13,312 nt of DNA from an uncultured Treponema sp. (GTDB lineage Bacteria > Spirochaetota > Spirochaetia > Treponematales > Treponemataceae): NCBI GenBank assembly GCA_937877535.1, contig CALFJF010000020.1:1-13312 (forward strand), given 5' to 3'. A program made the position numbers and the translations under genes. The notes under the pieces were generated by a model, which ran no database searches, was not told where the DNA came from, and worked only from the letters and a program-made list of their open reading frames with translations. Shown in pieces: positions 1 through 7,403 of this stretch (the first letter of the stretch is position 1; each line of letters starts with the position of its first letter).

Positions 1-23
1 AAAAAAACAAACTAGATTTAACG

Positions 24-66
24 AGTTCAAAATCGCGCAAAACAATGCGATTTTGAACTTTTTTTT
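24..66 (+). terminator. Intrinsic terminator of an upstream gene
   Basis: A perfect 13-bp stem (AGTTCAAAATCGC at 24-36, its exact complement at 47-59) closes a 10-nt loop and runs straight into eight T residues (59-66). This is the classic rho-independent layout on the + strand. It must serve a gene lying left of the window. One reading frame ends with TAG at 13-15, which could be the last codons of that gene, but too little is visible to say. It isolates ilvN from upstream transcription. Confidence 0.85.
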
Positions 67-112
67 GTTTCAAAGATTTTCTCTAACATACGACAGATGA
101 TTTTTTGTTCAG

Positions 113-141
113 GCGACAAAACGGTGCATTTTTGATATAGT
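113..141 (+). promoter_or_regulatory. Candidate sigma-70 promoter of ilvN
   Basis: GCGACA (113-118, 4 of 6 to the -35 consensus) and TATAGT (136-141, 5 of 6 to the -10 consensus) are separated by exactly 17 bp. Transcription would start near 148 and give a leader of about 74 nt before the ilvN ATG. The position, between the upstream terminator and the gene, fits. It is assigned by eye only. Confidence 0.45.
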
Positions 142-162
142 GAACTCGTTTGAAACGAATTC
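142..162 (+). promoter_or_regulatory. Candidate operator: 21-bp palindrome at the ilvN start site
   Basis: GAACTCGTTT (142-151), a central G, then AAACGAATTC (153-162): the two 10-bp arms are complementary at 9 of 10 positions. It abuts the proposed -10 box and covers the predicted transcription start, where a bound repressor would block initiation. The half-site AACGAGTTC also occurs at 20-28, inside the left edge of the upstream terminator region. The cognate regulator is unknown. Confidence 0.45.
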
Positions 163-221
163 CACATTTTGAAAAAAGAAGAGCAAAGTCAAAATTGTTG
201 GATTTTTTGAAGGAGAATTTT

Positions 222-716
222 ATGGAACAAAGATACGTTCTTTCGGTATTGGTGGAAAATCACGCAGGCGTTTTGAGCCGTGTTTCGGGATTGTTTAGTC
301 GTCGCGGGTTCAACATCGACTCGCTCACGGTTTGCGAAACGTCAAATGAAGGGCAAAGCCGAATGACAATCGTTGTGAACGGCGACGAGTACGTTTTGGA
401 GCAAATCGAAAAGCAACTTTCAAAACTCGTAGAAGTGATTTCGATTCGTCATTGCAAAAAAGAAGAAACGTGCGAGCGAGAAATGGCTCTCATCAAAGTG
501 AGTGCGGAAGGCAGTTCTCGCGCAGAAATTATCCAAGCGTGCGATGTTTTTAGAGCGCACATCGTTGACGTTTCTCCAAAATCCGTCATAATCGAAACAA
601 CGGGAAGCGAAGACAAACTTTCAAGCCTTATTCGCTTTTTGGAGCCATTCGGAATCCTCGAACTCGTAAAAACGGGACTTACCGCAATGGGGCGCGGCGA
701 AGAAGTAATGAAATGA
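222..716 (+). CDS. ilvN: Acetolactate synthase small (regulatory) subunit
   Basis: 164 residues, the normal length for IlvN/IlvH. This subunit activates the catalytic acetolactate synthase subunit and carries valine feedback inhibition in branched-chain amino-acid synthesis in the cytoplasm. Residues 4-78 form the ACT domain, with ENHAGVLSRV and RRGFNIDSLTV. Asn13, Gly16 and Asn31 line up with the valine-site residues known from E. coli IlvH, so feedback is probably intact. Residues from about 90 form the C-terminal ALS small-subunit domain (ALIKVSAEG, ending LTAMGRG). The ATG at 222 was chosen because AAGGAGAA lies at 210-217 and the family motif starts right after it. An in-frame TTG at 150 would add 24 unrelated residues and is rejected. 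The catalytic subunit is not adjacent in this window. The gene has its own promoter, possible operator and terminator. Confidence 0.95.
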   Translation: MEQRYVLSVLVENHAGVLSRVSGLFSRRGFNIDSLTVCETSNEGQSRMTIVVNGDEYVLEQIEKQLSKLVEVISIRHCKKEETCEREMALIKVSAEGSSRAEIIQACDVFRAHIVDVSPKSVIIETTGSEDKLSSLIRFLEPFGILELVKTGLTAMGRGEEVMK

Positions 717-729
717 GAAAAACAATGTG

Positions 730-774
730 AGCGGTTCAAGAGATTTTTTGATTAGAACCGCTTTTTCTTTTTTC
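730..774 (+). terminator. Intrinsic terminator after ilvN
   Basis: AGCGGTTC (730-737) pairs perfectly with GAACCGCT (755-762) around a 17-nt loop, followed by a T-rich run from 762 to 773 broken by one C. It lies 14 bp after the ilvN stop, so ilvN is probably transcribed alone. Confidence 0.8.
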
Positions 775-800
775 TCATATTCCCGTTATGTTGCTAAACT
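772..800 (+). promoter_or_regulatory. Weak candidate promoter for the parC-recG gene set
   Basis: TTCTCA (772-777) and TAAACT (795-800), each 4 of 6 to consensus, are 17 bp apart. They lie directly after the ilvN terminator and about 40 bp before the next ATG. A promoter is expected in this 68-bp gap because the terminator separates the units, but this exact choice is weak. Confidence 0.25.
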
Positions 801-841
801 ATTTTTTGTAACAAAACCCGTTTTTCAAAAGGGAAATAAAA

Positions 842-2776
842 ATGGCATTTGTAAAAAATCTCTTTGACAAAAATTTCATCGAATATGCTTCTTACGTTAT
901 CCGCGACCGCGCAATTCCAGACATTGAAGACGGACTAAAACCTGTTCAGCGCAGAATTATGCACACGCTTTTTGAAATGGACGACGGGCGATTTCAAAAA
1001 GTCGCCACCGTTGTGGGGCGCGTGATGAAATATCACCCGCACGGAGACGCTTCAATCGGAGATGCGCTCGTTGTGCTTGCAAACAAAGAATGGTTTATAG
1101 AAAAGCAAGGGAATTTTGGCAATATGTACACGGGAGACCGCGCCTCCGCCACGCGCTACATTGAATGTCGCGTAAATCCGCTTGCGCGAGAATTTTTGTA
1201 CAATCCTGATATTACAAATTACGTTCCGAGTTACGACGGCAGGTCAAAAGAACCAACGGCATTCCGCGCAAAACTTCCGCTCGTGCTGATAATGGGCGCG
1301 GAGGGAATTGCCGTTGGAATGAACACAAAAATCTTGAGCCACAATATTCGCGAAGTCATTGAAGCGGAAAAAAAATGCCTTTCTGGTGAAGATTTTGAGA
1401 TTTTTCCTGATTTTCCGACGGGCGGACTTTTGGACGTTACAAATTACAAAGACGGCGCGGGCAAAATCGTAACGCGGGCAAAAATCGACGTTTCCGATGA
1501 AAAAAAAATCGTTATCACGTCGCTCCCATACCCTAGCACAACGGAATCGCTCATCGCGTCAATCGAAAATGCGGCAAAAAACGGCAAAATCAAAATCTCG
1601 TCGATTCACGATTACACGAGCGACCACGTTGAAATCGAAATCAGGCTTCCGCGTGGAGTGTACGCCGCCGACATTGTGGATTCGCTTTACGCCTACACAG
1701 ATTGCGAGCAGTCAGTTTCGTGCAATTTGCTTGTGATAAAAGACAATATGCCTGTACAAATGACTGCGACCGAAGTTATAAAACACCACGCGGGTCAACT
1801 TTGCACGATTCTAAAAGATGAATTGGAATTTGAGAAAAACAAACTCACCGAAAAATTGCATTTACGAACGCTCGAACGCATTTTTATCGAAGAGAGACTC
1901 TACAAAAAAATAGAGGAAATGAAAACGCAAGAAAGCGTTTTGAACGCCGTTAGAACAGGTTTTGAGCCGTTCAAAAACGAGTTAATCCGAGAAATCTCCG
2001 ACGACGACATTGAAAAATTGCTTTCGATTCCGATTCGGCGGATTTCTTTGTACGATATGGAAAAAAATAAGGCGGAAGTTTCGGCGATAAACAAGCGGCT
2101 CAAAGAAATCGCGCGGCTTTTGAAAAATCTTATAGCGTACGCAATTTCTTGGCTCGACGAAATGCTTTCAAAAATTCCGCCGGCCGCAGCAAAAAGAAAA
2201 ACAATCATCAAAAAATTCAGCGCGGTTGACGTAAAAGAAATCGCAAAGCGCGACACGCCACTGCGCTACGACGACAAAGGGTATCTTGGAACGCAAGTTT
2301 CTGGCGGAAAGGAAGTTGTGAGAGTTTCGCCGTTTGACAAAATTTTGTGCGTTAGAAAAAACGGAATGTACTCCGTAACAGACGTTCCCGAAAAAATTTT
2401 CATCGGAAAAGATGCCTGGCTCATCAAAATCGCGGAAAAAGAAGAAATCTCAAAAATCCTTTTTACCGTGCTTTTTAGAGACCCAAAAACAATGCAATCT
2501 TACATAAAACGCACTCGTATTTTGACGTGGATTTCAAATCGCGATTATTTTTTGGCTCCAGACGAAATGGAAATTTTGCACATCGACACGCGAAACGAAT
2601 TTGGCTTTACGCTTTTGTACAAAAAACGCCCACGGGCGCAAATTCTTTCGGAGGATTTTAGAGCGGAGCAATACGAAGAAAAAGGAATCAAAACGCAAGG
2701 CGTGCGACTTTCTGCGCGGGAATGTGAATCCGTAACCGTGGAAAATGGGGAACTGTTCCCGACTGAAACAACGTAA
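842..2776 (+). CDS. Type IIA topoisomerase subunit A (ParC/GyrA family), short form
   Basis: 644 residues. It is the DNA-cleaving subunit of a type IIA topoisomerase, which works with a GyrB/ParE ATPase subunit. The N-terminal cleavage core is complete: EDGLKPVQRRIM (29-40), the winged-helix segment KYHPHGD (63-69), and the catalytic tyrosine Tyr106 preceded by Arg105 in SATRYIE. The residue matching quinolone-site Ser83 of E. coli GyrA is Ala70; that of Asp87 is Asp74. The breakage-rejoining and coiled-coil part extends to roughly residue 460. The C-terminal region is only about 150 residues, with no GyrA box (QRRGGKG), well short of the six-bladed DNA-wrapping domain of GyrA. This favours a topoisomerase IV (ParC)-like decatenase over a supercoiling gyrase, but no parE partner is in view, so I leave the symbol open. 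AAGGG at 829-833 serves as ribosome site. First gene of a tight four-gene set. Confidence 0.9.
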   Translation: MAFVKNLFDKNFIEYASYVIRDRAIPDIEDGLKPVQRRIMHTLFEMDDGRFQKVATVVGRVMKYHPHGDASIGDALVVLANKEWFIEKQGNFGNMYTGDRASATRYIECRVNPLAREFLYNPDITNYVPSYDGRSKEPTAFRAKLPLVLIMGAEGIAVGMNTKILSHNIREVIEAEKKCLSGEDFEIFPDFPTGGLLDVTNYKDGAGKIVTRAKIDVSDEKKIVITSLPYPSTTESLIASIENAAKNGKIKISSIHDYTSDHVEIEIRLPRGVYAADIVDSLYAYTDCEQSVSCNLLVIKDNMPVQMTATEVIKHHAGQLCTILKDELEFEKNKLTEKLHLRTLERIFIEERLYKKIEEMKTQESVLNAVRTGFEPFKNELIREISDDDIEKLLSIPIRRISLYDMEKNKAEVSAINKRLKEIARLLKNLIAYAISWLDEMLSKIPPAAAKRKTIIKKFSAVDVKEIAKRDTPLRYDDKGYLGTQVSGGKEVVRVSPFDKILCVRKNGMYSVTDVPEKIFIGKDAWLIKIAEKEEISKILFTVLFRDPKTMQSYIKRTRILTWISNRDYFLAPDEMEILHIDTRNEFGFTLLYKKRPRAQILSEDFRAEQYEEKGIKTQGVRLSARECESVTVENGELFPTETT

Positions 2777-2792
2777 AACAAAAGGAAACAAA

Positions 2793-3641
2793 ATGGAAAA
2801 CGTACAATTAAAAGCCCTTCGAGTAAGACTTGAATCGGTGGCAAAAAAAAATATTGGAAAAATCGTCTACTCGCTTTTTTTAACATCGATTTTGCAGTCG
2901 ATTTTTTGTTATTTTTTGGTTTTTCCGTTAGTCAAAACGGCAAAAAATGCGGGCGCAGGCGATATGTTGTTTTTTTTGATTTTCTTTGCGTTTTCAACGA
3001 TTTGCCTTTTGTTTCAATTCGGACTGCAAACAATGCTTCTAAGAATGACGCGGAGCGAGTTTGTAACGCTTGGATTTTTGTTTTTTGGCATAAAAAAGCC
3101 GCGCCTTTCGCTTCCTGTCATTTTGCCAATGGCGGCATTGCTCACGTTTTTTTTGGCTCTCACTCGTTTTTTTTGGTTTCGATTCGCCATTTTCTATTTT
3201 CCCGCTCCAAAAGTGGACGAAGACGTTTTCAATTTGGAAATTTGGAAATACGCATTTTTCGCTTGTTTTTTTGCCGTCCTTTCGATTCTTTTTGTGGTTC
3301 TTCCGTTTGCGCTCACCTTTTTAAGAAGAACTGACAAACCGCACAATTCCGCGCTCGATTCTTTTTTGTTTTCGATAAAAACGCTTTTTCCCAAAAAAAT
3401 CGGAAAACTCGTTTTGCTCGCGCTGTCGTCATCGTGGAAACGACTTTTGATTTCGTTTGCGACGCTTTTTATCGCGCTCGGTTCGGCGCAGTCTTCAAAA
3501 ATCGTTTCGATGCTTTTTGATTTTGTGTACATCATAAACATGATGACCGCCGTTGCAAAAATCTCGTTGAGTTCGCCCATTTTGTACGATTCGCTGACGA
3601 ACAAAAACAATACGGGAAGAATCTTATTTTTGGAGGCATGA
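2793..3641 (+). CDS. Polytopic inner-membrane protein, unrecognised family
   Basis: 282 residues, very rich in Phe and Leu. About six hydrophobic stretches are visible, near residues 23-46, 56-82, 107-132, 152-177, 215-242 and 250-268. The amphipathic, basic N-terminus (RVRLESVAKKNIGK) probably lies on the cytoplasmic side. I recognise no catalytic motif, ATP-binding site or transporter signature; it may be a small integral membrane protein of a poorly described family. The ATG at 2793 was chosen because AAAGGAAAC lies just upstream and the resulting N-terminus is sensible; an in-frame start at 2745 would overlap the topoisomerase gene by 32 bp. It starts 16 bp after that gene, and its last codons contain the ribosome site of the next gene, so translation of the two is probably linked. 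Confidence 0.75.
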   Translation: MENVQLKALRVRLESVAKKNIGKIVYSLFLTSILQSIFCYFLVFPLVKTAKNAGAGDMLFFLIFFAFSTICLLFQFGLQTMLLRMTRSEFVTLGFLFFGIKKPRLSLPVILPMAALLTFFLALTRFFWFRFAIFYFPAPKVDEDVFNLEIWKYAFFACFFAVLSILFVVLPFALTFLRRTDKPHNSALDSFLFSIKTLFPKKIGKLVLLALSSSWKRLLISFATLFIALGSAQSSKIVSMLFDFVYIINMMTAVAKISLSSPILYDSLTNKNNTGRILFLEA

Positions 3642-3645
3642 CAAC

Positions 3646-4239
3646 ATGAAAGTTCCTTCAGAAAATGCGGTTTTTGAGCAAATGATAAAAGGCTCTCGAT
3701 TTCTTTCGGAACTTTTTTGCGTAACATCTCAAAACGAAGCGAGAGAAAAAATCAAAGAGCAGAAAAAAAAATATTCTGACGCAACGCACGTTTGCCATGC
3801 GTTCATAATAGGCTCAAAAGCGGAAATTATGGGAATGAGCGACGACGGAGAGCCGAGCGGAACGGCTGGGCGACCAATGCTTGACGTTCTCAAAGGAAGC
3901 GGGCTTACCAATTCGTTAATCACAATAACGCGCTGGTTTGGTGGCACGCTTCTTGGAACGGGCGGACTTGTAAAGGCATACGGAGATGGCGCAAAATCGG
4001 TGATTTTGGGCGCAAAAACCGAAGAACTTGTTGAAAAAACGGCGTTCAAAATCGAATGTGGCTACGCAGAACTTTCGTTTGTAAAAAAAATCGCAGAACA
4101 ATTTGAAGCGTCAAAAATCTCGGAAAACTTTGGCGAATCGGTTTGCGTTTTGGGAAAAATCGCTTCAGAACAATTTGAACAATTCGCTTTGGCAATATAC
4201 GATAAATCAAACGGAATTATAAAAGCAGAAAAAATGTAG
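3646..4239 (+). CDS. YigZ/IMPACT family protein
   Basis: 197 residues, close to the usual 200-210. The N-terminal half carries the UPF0029/IMPACT signature: HVCHAF (48-53), SDDGEPSGTAGRP (65-77) and ITRWFGGTLLGTGGLVKAYG (94-113), all highly conserved. The C-terminal part (about 130-195) corresponds to the ferredoxin-like DUF1949 domain. The biochemical role in bacteria is not settled; the eukaryotic relative IMPACT is a regulator of the Gcn2 kinase, and YigZ proteins have been proposed to bind nucleic acid. The start follows the preceding stop by only 4 bp, with TGGAGG (3631-3636) inside the upstream gene as ribosome site, which indicates translational coupling. Confidence 0.92.
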   Translation: MKVPSENAVFEQMIKGSRFLSELFCVTSQNEAREKIKEQKKKYSDATHVCHAFIIGSKAEIMGMSDDGEPSGTAGRPMLDVLKGSGLTNSLITITRWFGGTLLGTGGLVKAYGDGAKSVILGAKTEELVEKTAFKIECGYAELSFVKKIAEQFEASKISENFGESVCVLGKIASEQFEQFALAIYDKSNGIIKAEKM

Positions 4240-4271
4240 AAACGCTACAAAAATCAAAAGGAAAAAGCGCG

Positions 4272-6404
4272 ATGAAAATTGCTGAAATCACAAAATCAAT
4301 ATCGACTTTGCCAAAAATCGGGCAGGCAAAGGCTTCGCTTTTTGCGAACCTCAATATTTTTACGGTTTCGGATTTGCTTCAGTTTTATCCGCGAACTTAC
4401 GACGACAGAACAAAAAAAACGTCGATTTTTGAGAGCGTCCGCGAAGAGGCAAAAACGGCGGCGCACACAATCGCGCAAGTTACGCGCCACGAATGGTTTG
4501 GCTACGGAAGAATGAAGCACCTCAAAATCATCGTTACAGACGGAAGCGCGAGCGGCGAACTTGTGGCGTACAATCGTCCGTGGCTCGAAAAATCGCTTCC
4601 AGTCGGCTCAATTTTCGCACTTCACGGCGAGTTTTTTGAAAAATACGGCTCGCTGCAATGCTCCGCCTTTGATACGGAAAAAATCGCCGACACGGGAACT
4701 TTGAAAGATTTTTTTGACAGCCCCGTTCCAAACTCAAAAATCGTTCCGATTTACCGCCAAACGGAAGGGCTTACAAGCAAAACGATTTCTCAGACAATTT
4801 TGACCGCCTTTTCGATTTACGGCGGCGCAATCGAAGACGAATTGCCAGAAACCGTTATAAAATCGCGCTCGCTTTTGAAAAAAATCGATGCGTTGCAAAA
4901 AATTCACGCGCCATCTTCGATGTTTGACGTGGAAGAAGCAAGGCGTTCGCTTGTTTTTGAAGAATTGTTCTTTTTTCAAAAAACGCTTGCCGAACGAGCC
5001 ATTTCTCACAAAGGTCACTTGCCGACTCTTGACGCTTCGCACATTTCTTTTCAAAAAGAAGTTTCCGACGAGGATTTTTTGAGTTCGCTTTCTCCGCGCC
5101 AAAAAAATCTCCTTGCACGGCTACCATTTTCTCCAACGAGCGACCAAAAAACGGTGATTGTGTTGATGAATCGCGATATCGACAAAAATTACGATTCGAG
5201 TTTGAACGGCGGAAAACCGTTTGCCTTGCGCTCGCTTTTACAAGGCGACGTTGGAAGCGGAAAAACGCTCGTGTCATTTTTTGCCGCCCTTCGCGTGCTC
5301 GACTACGGAAGCCAATGCGCTTTAATGGCTCCCACGGAATTGCTCGCTCGGCAACACGCGGAAAATGCCGCAAAATTGCTTGATGCGCTGGGAGTTCGCA
5401 CGGCGTACCTTACGGGAAATCTCAAATCAAAAGGTCGCACCGCGCTTCTTTCTGCACTCAAAAATGGCGAAATCGATTTTGTAATCGGCACGCACGCGCT
5501 TTTTTCAAAAAGCGTCGTTTACAAAGATTTGGCACTTGCGATAATCGACGAGCAGCACCGATTTGGCGTTTTGCAGAGAGCCGCGATTTTGCAAAAAGGA
5601 AGAACGAGTACGGATTCGATTTTTAGAGAACCGAATCTTTTGATGATGAGCGCGACTCCGATTCCGCAAACGCTCGCGCTTACCATTTTTGGCGACCTTG
5701 ACGTTCTTACAATAAAAACGATGCCGAACGGAAGAAAACCTGTCAAAACGTTCCTCGTCAAAGAAGGAAACGAAGCGAATGCGTATGAGGCGGTTCGTGG
5801 AGAGTTGCGAAATGGACGGCAGGCGTATTTTGTGTATCCCGCAATCGAAGTGGGCGAAGACGAAAAAAAGAGCGCGGAGGAAATGTTCGCGTTTCTTTCA
5901 CAGTACGTTTTTCCAGAATTTTCCGTCGCGCTTGTTCACAGCAAAGTCAGCGAGGACGAACAAACGAACACGCTCAACGATTTTCGGGCGGGAAAAATAA
6001 ACGTTCTTGTGGCAACAACCGTTGTGGAAGTGGGCGTTGACGTTCCAAATGCCACGTGCATCGTAATCGAGCAAGCGGACAGATTTGGACTTTCCGCGCT
6101 TCATCAACTCCGAGGGCGCGTGGGACGAGGAGAGGCGCAATCGTATTGTTTTTTGATTTATCGAAAAAATATCACAGAAAACGGAATTGAGCGCATGAAA
6201 GCACTCCACGACACAAACGACGGATTCAAAATCGCAGAGGAAGATTTGCGCCTTCGAGGTCCCGGAGAAATTACGGGAACGGCGCAAAGCGGCGACCTTG
6301 AATTCAAAATTGCGGACATTTCGCGCGATGAAAAAACGATGGAAGAAGCGCGTGCCGACGCATTTTCACTCGTCGCCGCAAAATCGCCATTTTACGCAAC
6401 GTAA
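4272..6404 (+). CDS. recG: ATP-dependent DNA helicase RecG
   Basis: 710 residues, normal for RecG. This superfamily-2 double-strand DNA translocase regresses stalled replication forks and processes Holliday junctions. Domain order is complete: an N-terminal helical and OB-fold wedge region (about 1-160), helicase motif I GDVGSGKT (325-332), motif II DEQH (426-429), motif III SAT (460-462), then helicase motifs V-VI (TTVVEVGVDVPNA and the QLRGRVGRG segment) and the RecG-type C-terminus (DGFKIAEEDLRLRGPGEITGTAQSG). The ATG at 4272 has AAAAGGAAAA 5-10 bp upstream and lies 32 bp after the YigZ stop, so it closes the four-gene set. No terminator follows; its last 13 bp overlap tail-to-tail with the convergent sigma-factor gene. 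Confidence 0.97.
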   Translation: MKIAEITKSISTLPKIGQAKASLFANLNIFTVSDLLQFYPRTYDDRTKKTSIFESVREEAKTAAHTIAQVTRHEWFGYGRMKHLKIIVTDGSASGELVAYNRPWLEKSLPVGSIFALHGEFFEKYGSLQCSAFDTEKIADTGTLKDFFDSPVPNSKIVPIYRQTEGLTSKTISQTILTAFSIYGGAIEDELPETVIKSRSLLKKIDALQKIHAPSSMFDVEEARRSLVFEELFFFQKTLAERAISHKGHLPTLDASHISFQKEVSDEDFLSSLSPRQKNLLARLPFSPTSDQKTVIVLMNRDIDKNYDSSLNGGKPFALRSLLQGDVGSGKTLVSFFAALRVLDYGSQCALMAPTELLARQHAENAAKLLDALGVRTAYLTGNLKSKGRTALLSALKNGEIDFVIGTHALFSKSVVYKDLALAIIDEQHRFGVLQRAAILQKGRTSTDSIFREPNLLMMSATPIPQTLALTIFGDLDVLTIKTMPNGRKPVKTFLVKEGNEANAYEAVRGELRNGRQAYFVYPAIEVGEDEKKSAEEMFAFLSQYVFPEFSVALVHSKVSEDEQTNTLNDFRAGKINVLVATTVVEVGVDVPNATCIVIEQADRFGLSALHQLRGRVGRGEAQSYCFLIYRKNITENGIERMKALHDTNDGFKIAEEDLRLRGPGEITGTAQSGDLEFKIADISRDEKTMEEARADAFSLVAAKSPFYAT

Positions 6405-7225
6405 GCGGACAATTTTTTTACGCGACTCGGAAGTCGAATCGTTGAAATCGCGTGTTTTTCGATTTGTCGAATTCGCTCTTTTGTAAGTCCAATTTCATCG
6501 CCGACTTCTTTTAACGACATCGGTTTTCTGCCGCTTAGTCCGTAGCGAAGGCGCATAATTCGCGCTTCTTTTGGAGGAAGCGAGGCAAGGGCTTCGTCGA
6601 TGTCCTCTTTCAAAGATTGCTCGATTGCTTCGGTTTCTGGCGTTTTGACTCTTGAGTCGGCAAGCACGTCCGAAAGCGAAAGTCCGTCCGATTCGCCCAT
6701 TTTTGGAACAAAATCAAGGCTTCGCATTTCTTTTCCAACGTTCAAAAGAGAACGCACGATTTCTTCTTCAAGACCGAGCATTTCAGAAATCTCAGAAATT
6801 TGCGCACTTTCGCTTTTGTTCGTTCCGATGAGTTTTCGCACCTTTTCGATGTTCGCAAGGTCGTTCGCGCGGTTCACAGGAAGCCGAATTTCATGCCCGT
6901 ACTCGTACAACGCCTTCAAAATCGACTGGCGAATCCACCAAACTGCGTAAGAAATAAATCGAACGCCCGCGCTCGCATCAAAATGATTTGCCGCCTGCAC
7001 CAAACCCGCATTTCCTTCGTTTATCAAATCTTCAAGTTCCATTCCGCGATTCATGTATTCTTTTGCGATTTTTACCACAAAGCGCAAATTCGATTCCACA
7101 AGACGATTTTTTGCTTTTTTGTCGCCACGAGAGACTTTTTCAACAAGGGCGAGTTCTGATTGTGGGGTCAAAAGTGGTATTTTGTTAATTTGCTCAAGAT
7201 AAATCGAAATTCCGTCGTCTTTCAT
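6392..7225 (-). CDS. Sigma-70 family RNA polymerase sigma factor (RpoD/RpoS-like, group 2 type)
   Basis: 277 residues. It directs RNA polymerase to promoters. It has region 1.2 (DGISIYLEQINKIPLLT), region 2 with the core-binding box DLINEGNAGL (66-75) and the -10-reading segment FISYAVWWIRQSILKAL (90-106), region 3, and region 4 with a -35-reading helix-turn-helix (MSLKEVGDEIGLTKERIRQIEKHA, about 236-259). It lacks the acidic region 1.1 and the long non-conserved insert of housekeeping RpoD, so it looks like an alternative factor that shares the primary promoter logic, as RpoS does. The ATG at 7225 was chosen because AGGAG (7232-7236) lies 6 bp upstream and region 1.2 begins at once; an extension to 7405 encodes unrelated residues. 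A strong sigma-54 promoter precedes it. Divergent from groES; its stop overlaps the recG end. Confidence 0.93.
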   Translation of the reverse strand: MKDDGISIYLEQINKIPLLTPQSELALVEKVSRGDKKAKNRLVESNLRFVVKIAKEYMNRGMELEDLINEGNAGLVQAANHFDASAGVRFISYAVWWIRQSILKALYEYGHEIRLPVNRANDLANIEKVRKLIGTNKSESAQISEISEMLGLEEEIVRSLLNVGKEMRSLDFVPKMGESDGLSLSDVLADSRVKTPETEAIEQSLKEDIDEALASLPPKEARIMRLRYGLSGRKPMSLKEVGDEIGLTKERIRQIEKHAISTIRLPSRVKKLSAYVA

Positions 7226-7257
7226 GTTTTTCTCCTGTTTTTCTATGAAAAATAAAA

Positions 7258-7274
7258 AGCAAGTCGCGTGCCAA
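7258..7274 (-). promoter_or_regulatory. Sigma-54 (RpoN) -24/-12 promoter of the sigma-factor gene
   Basis: Read on the - strand, TTGGCACGCGACTTGCT. It matches the consensus YTGGCACGrNNNTTGCW at all specified positions except the degenerate purine, with the invariant GG (7272-7271) and GC (7260-7259) exactly 10 bp apart. The predicted start is near 7247, giving a leader of about 22 nt that contains just the AGGAG ribosome site (7232-7236) and ends at the ATG at 7225. Both strand and distance are right for the downstream gene. Sigma-54 promoters require an enhancer-binding ATPase; see the dyad at 7404-7430 as a possible upstream site. Confidence 0.8.
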
Positions 7275-7327
7275 GAATTTTTTTCCTCAAAAAAAGAACA
7301 AATCTGAACGATTTTTGCGAAATTTCT

Positions 7328-7356
7328 TTGCCGTTTTTGAAAAATTTTATTATCTT
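7328..7356 (+). promoter_or_regulatory. Candidate sigma-70 promoter of groES
   Basis: TTGCCG (7328-7333) and TATCTT (7351-7356), each 4 of 6, are 17 bp apart. Alternatively TATTAT at 7348-7353 (5 of 6) could be the -10 box with a poor -35. Either gives a leader of about 100 nt before the groES ATG. A perfect TTGACA at 7418-7423 is too close to the ribosome site to be the -35 of a useful promoter. No CIRCE element (TTAGCACTC inverted repeat) is visible. Confidence 0.3.
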
Positions 7357-7403
7357 TGAAAACAAGAGCGGAGAAAGTGCCACAAAAAGCGCGTTTTTCG
7401 TTC

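Noticed and set aside
150..221. TTG start that would lengthen IlvN by 24 residues
   Set aside because: No ribosome site, residues unlike the family, and it would lie within the proposed operator. ATG at 222 has AAGGAGAA upstream.
817..833. Small hairpin CCC-G-TTT/AAA-GGG covering the parC ribosome site
   Set aside because: Only six pairs with a bulge and a 4-nt loop; too weak to claim translational control.
3942..3956. Sigma-54-like TGGCACG-N4-TTGG inside the YigZ gene
   Set aside because: The -12 element is GG rather than GC, it lies in the conserved coding motif RWFGGTLLGTGG, and no gene starts at a suitable distance.
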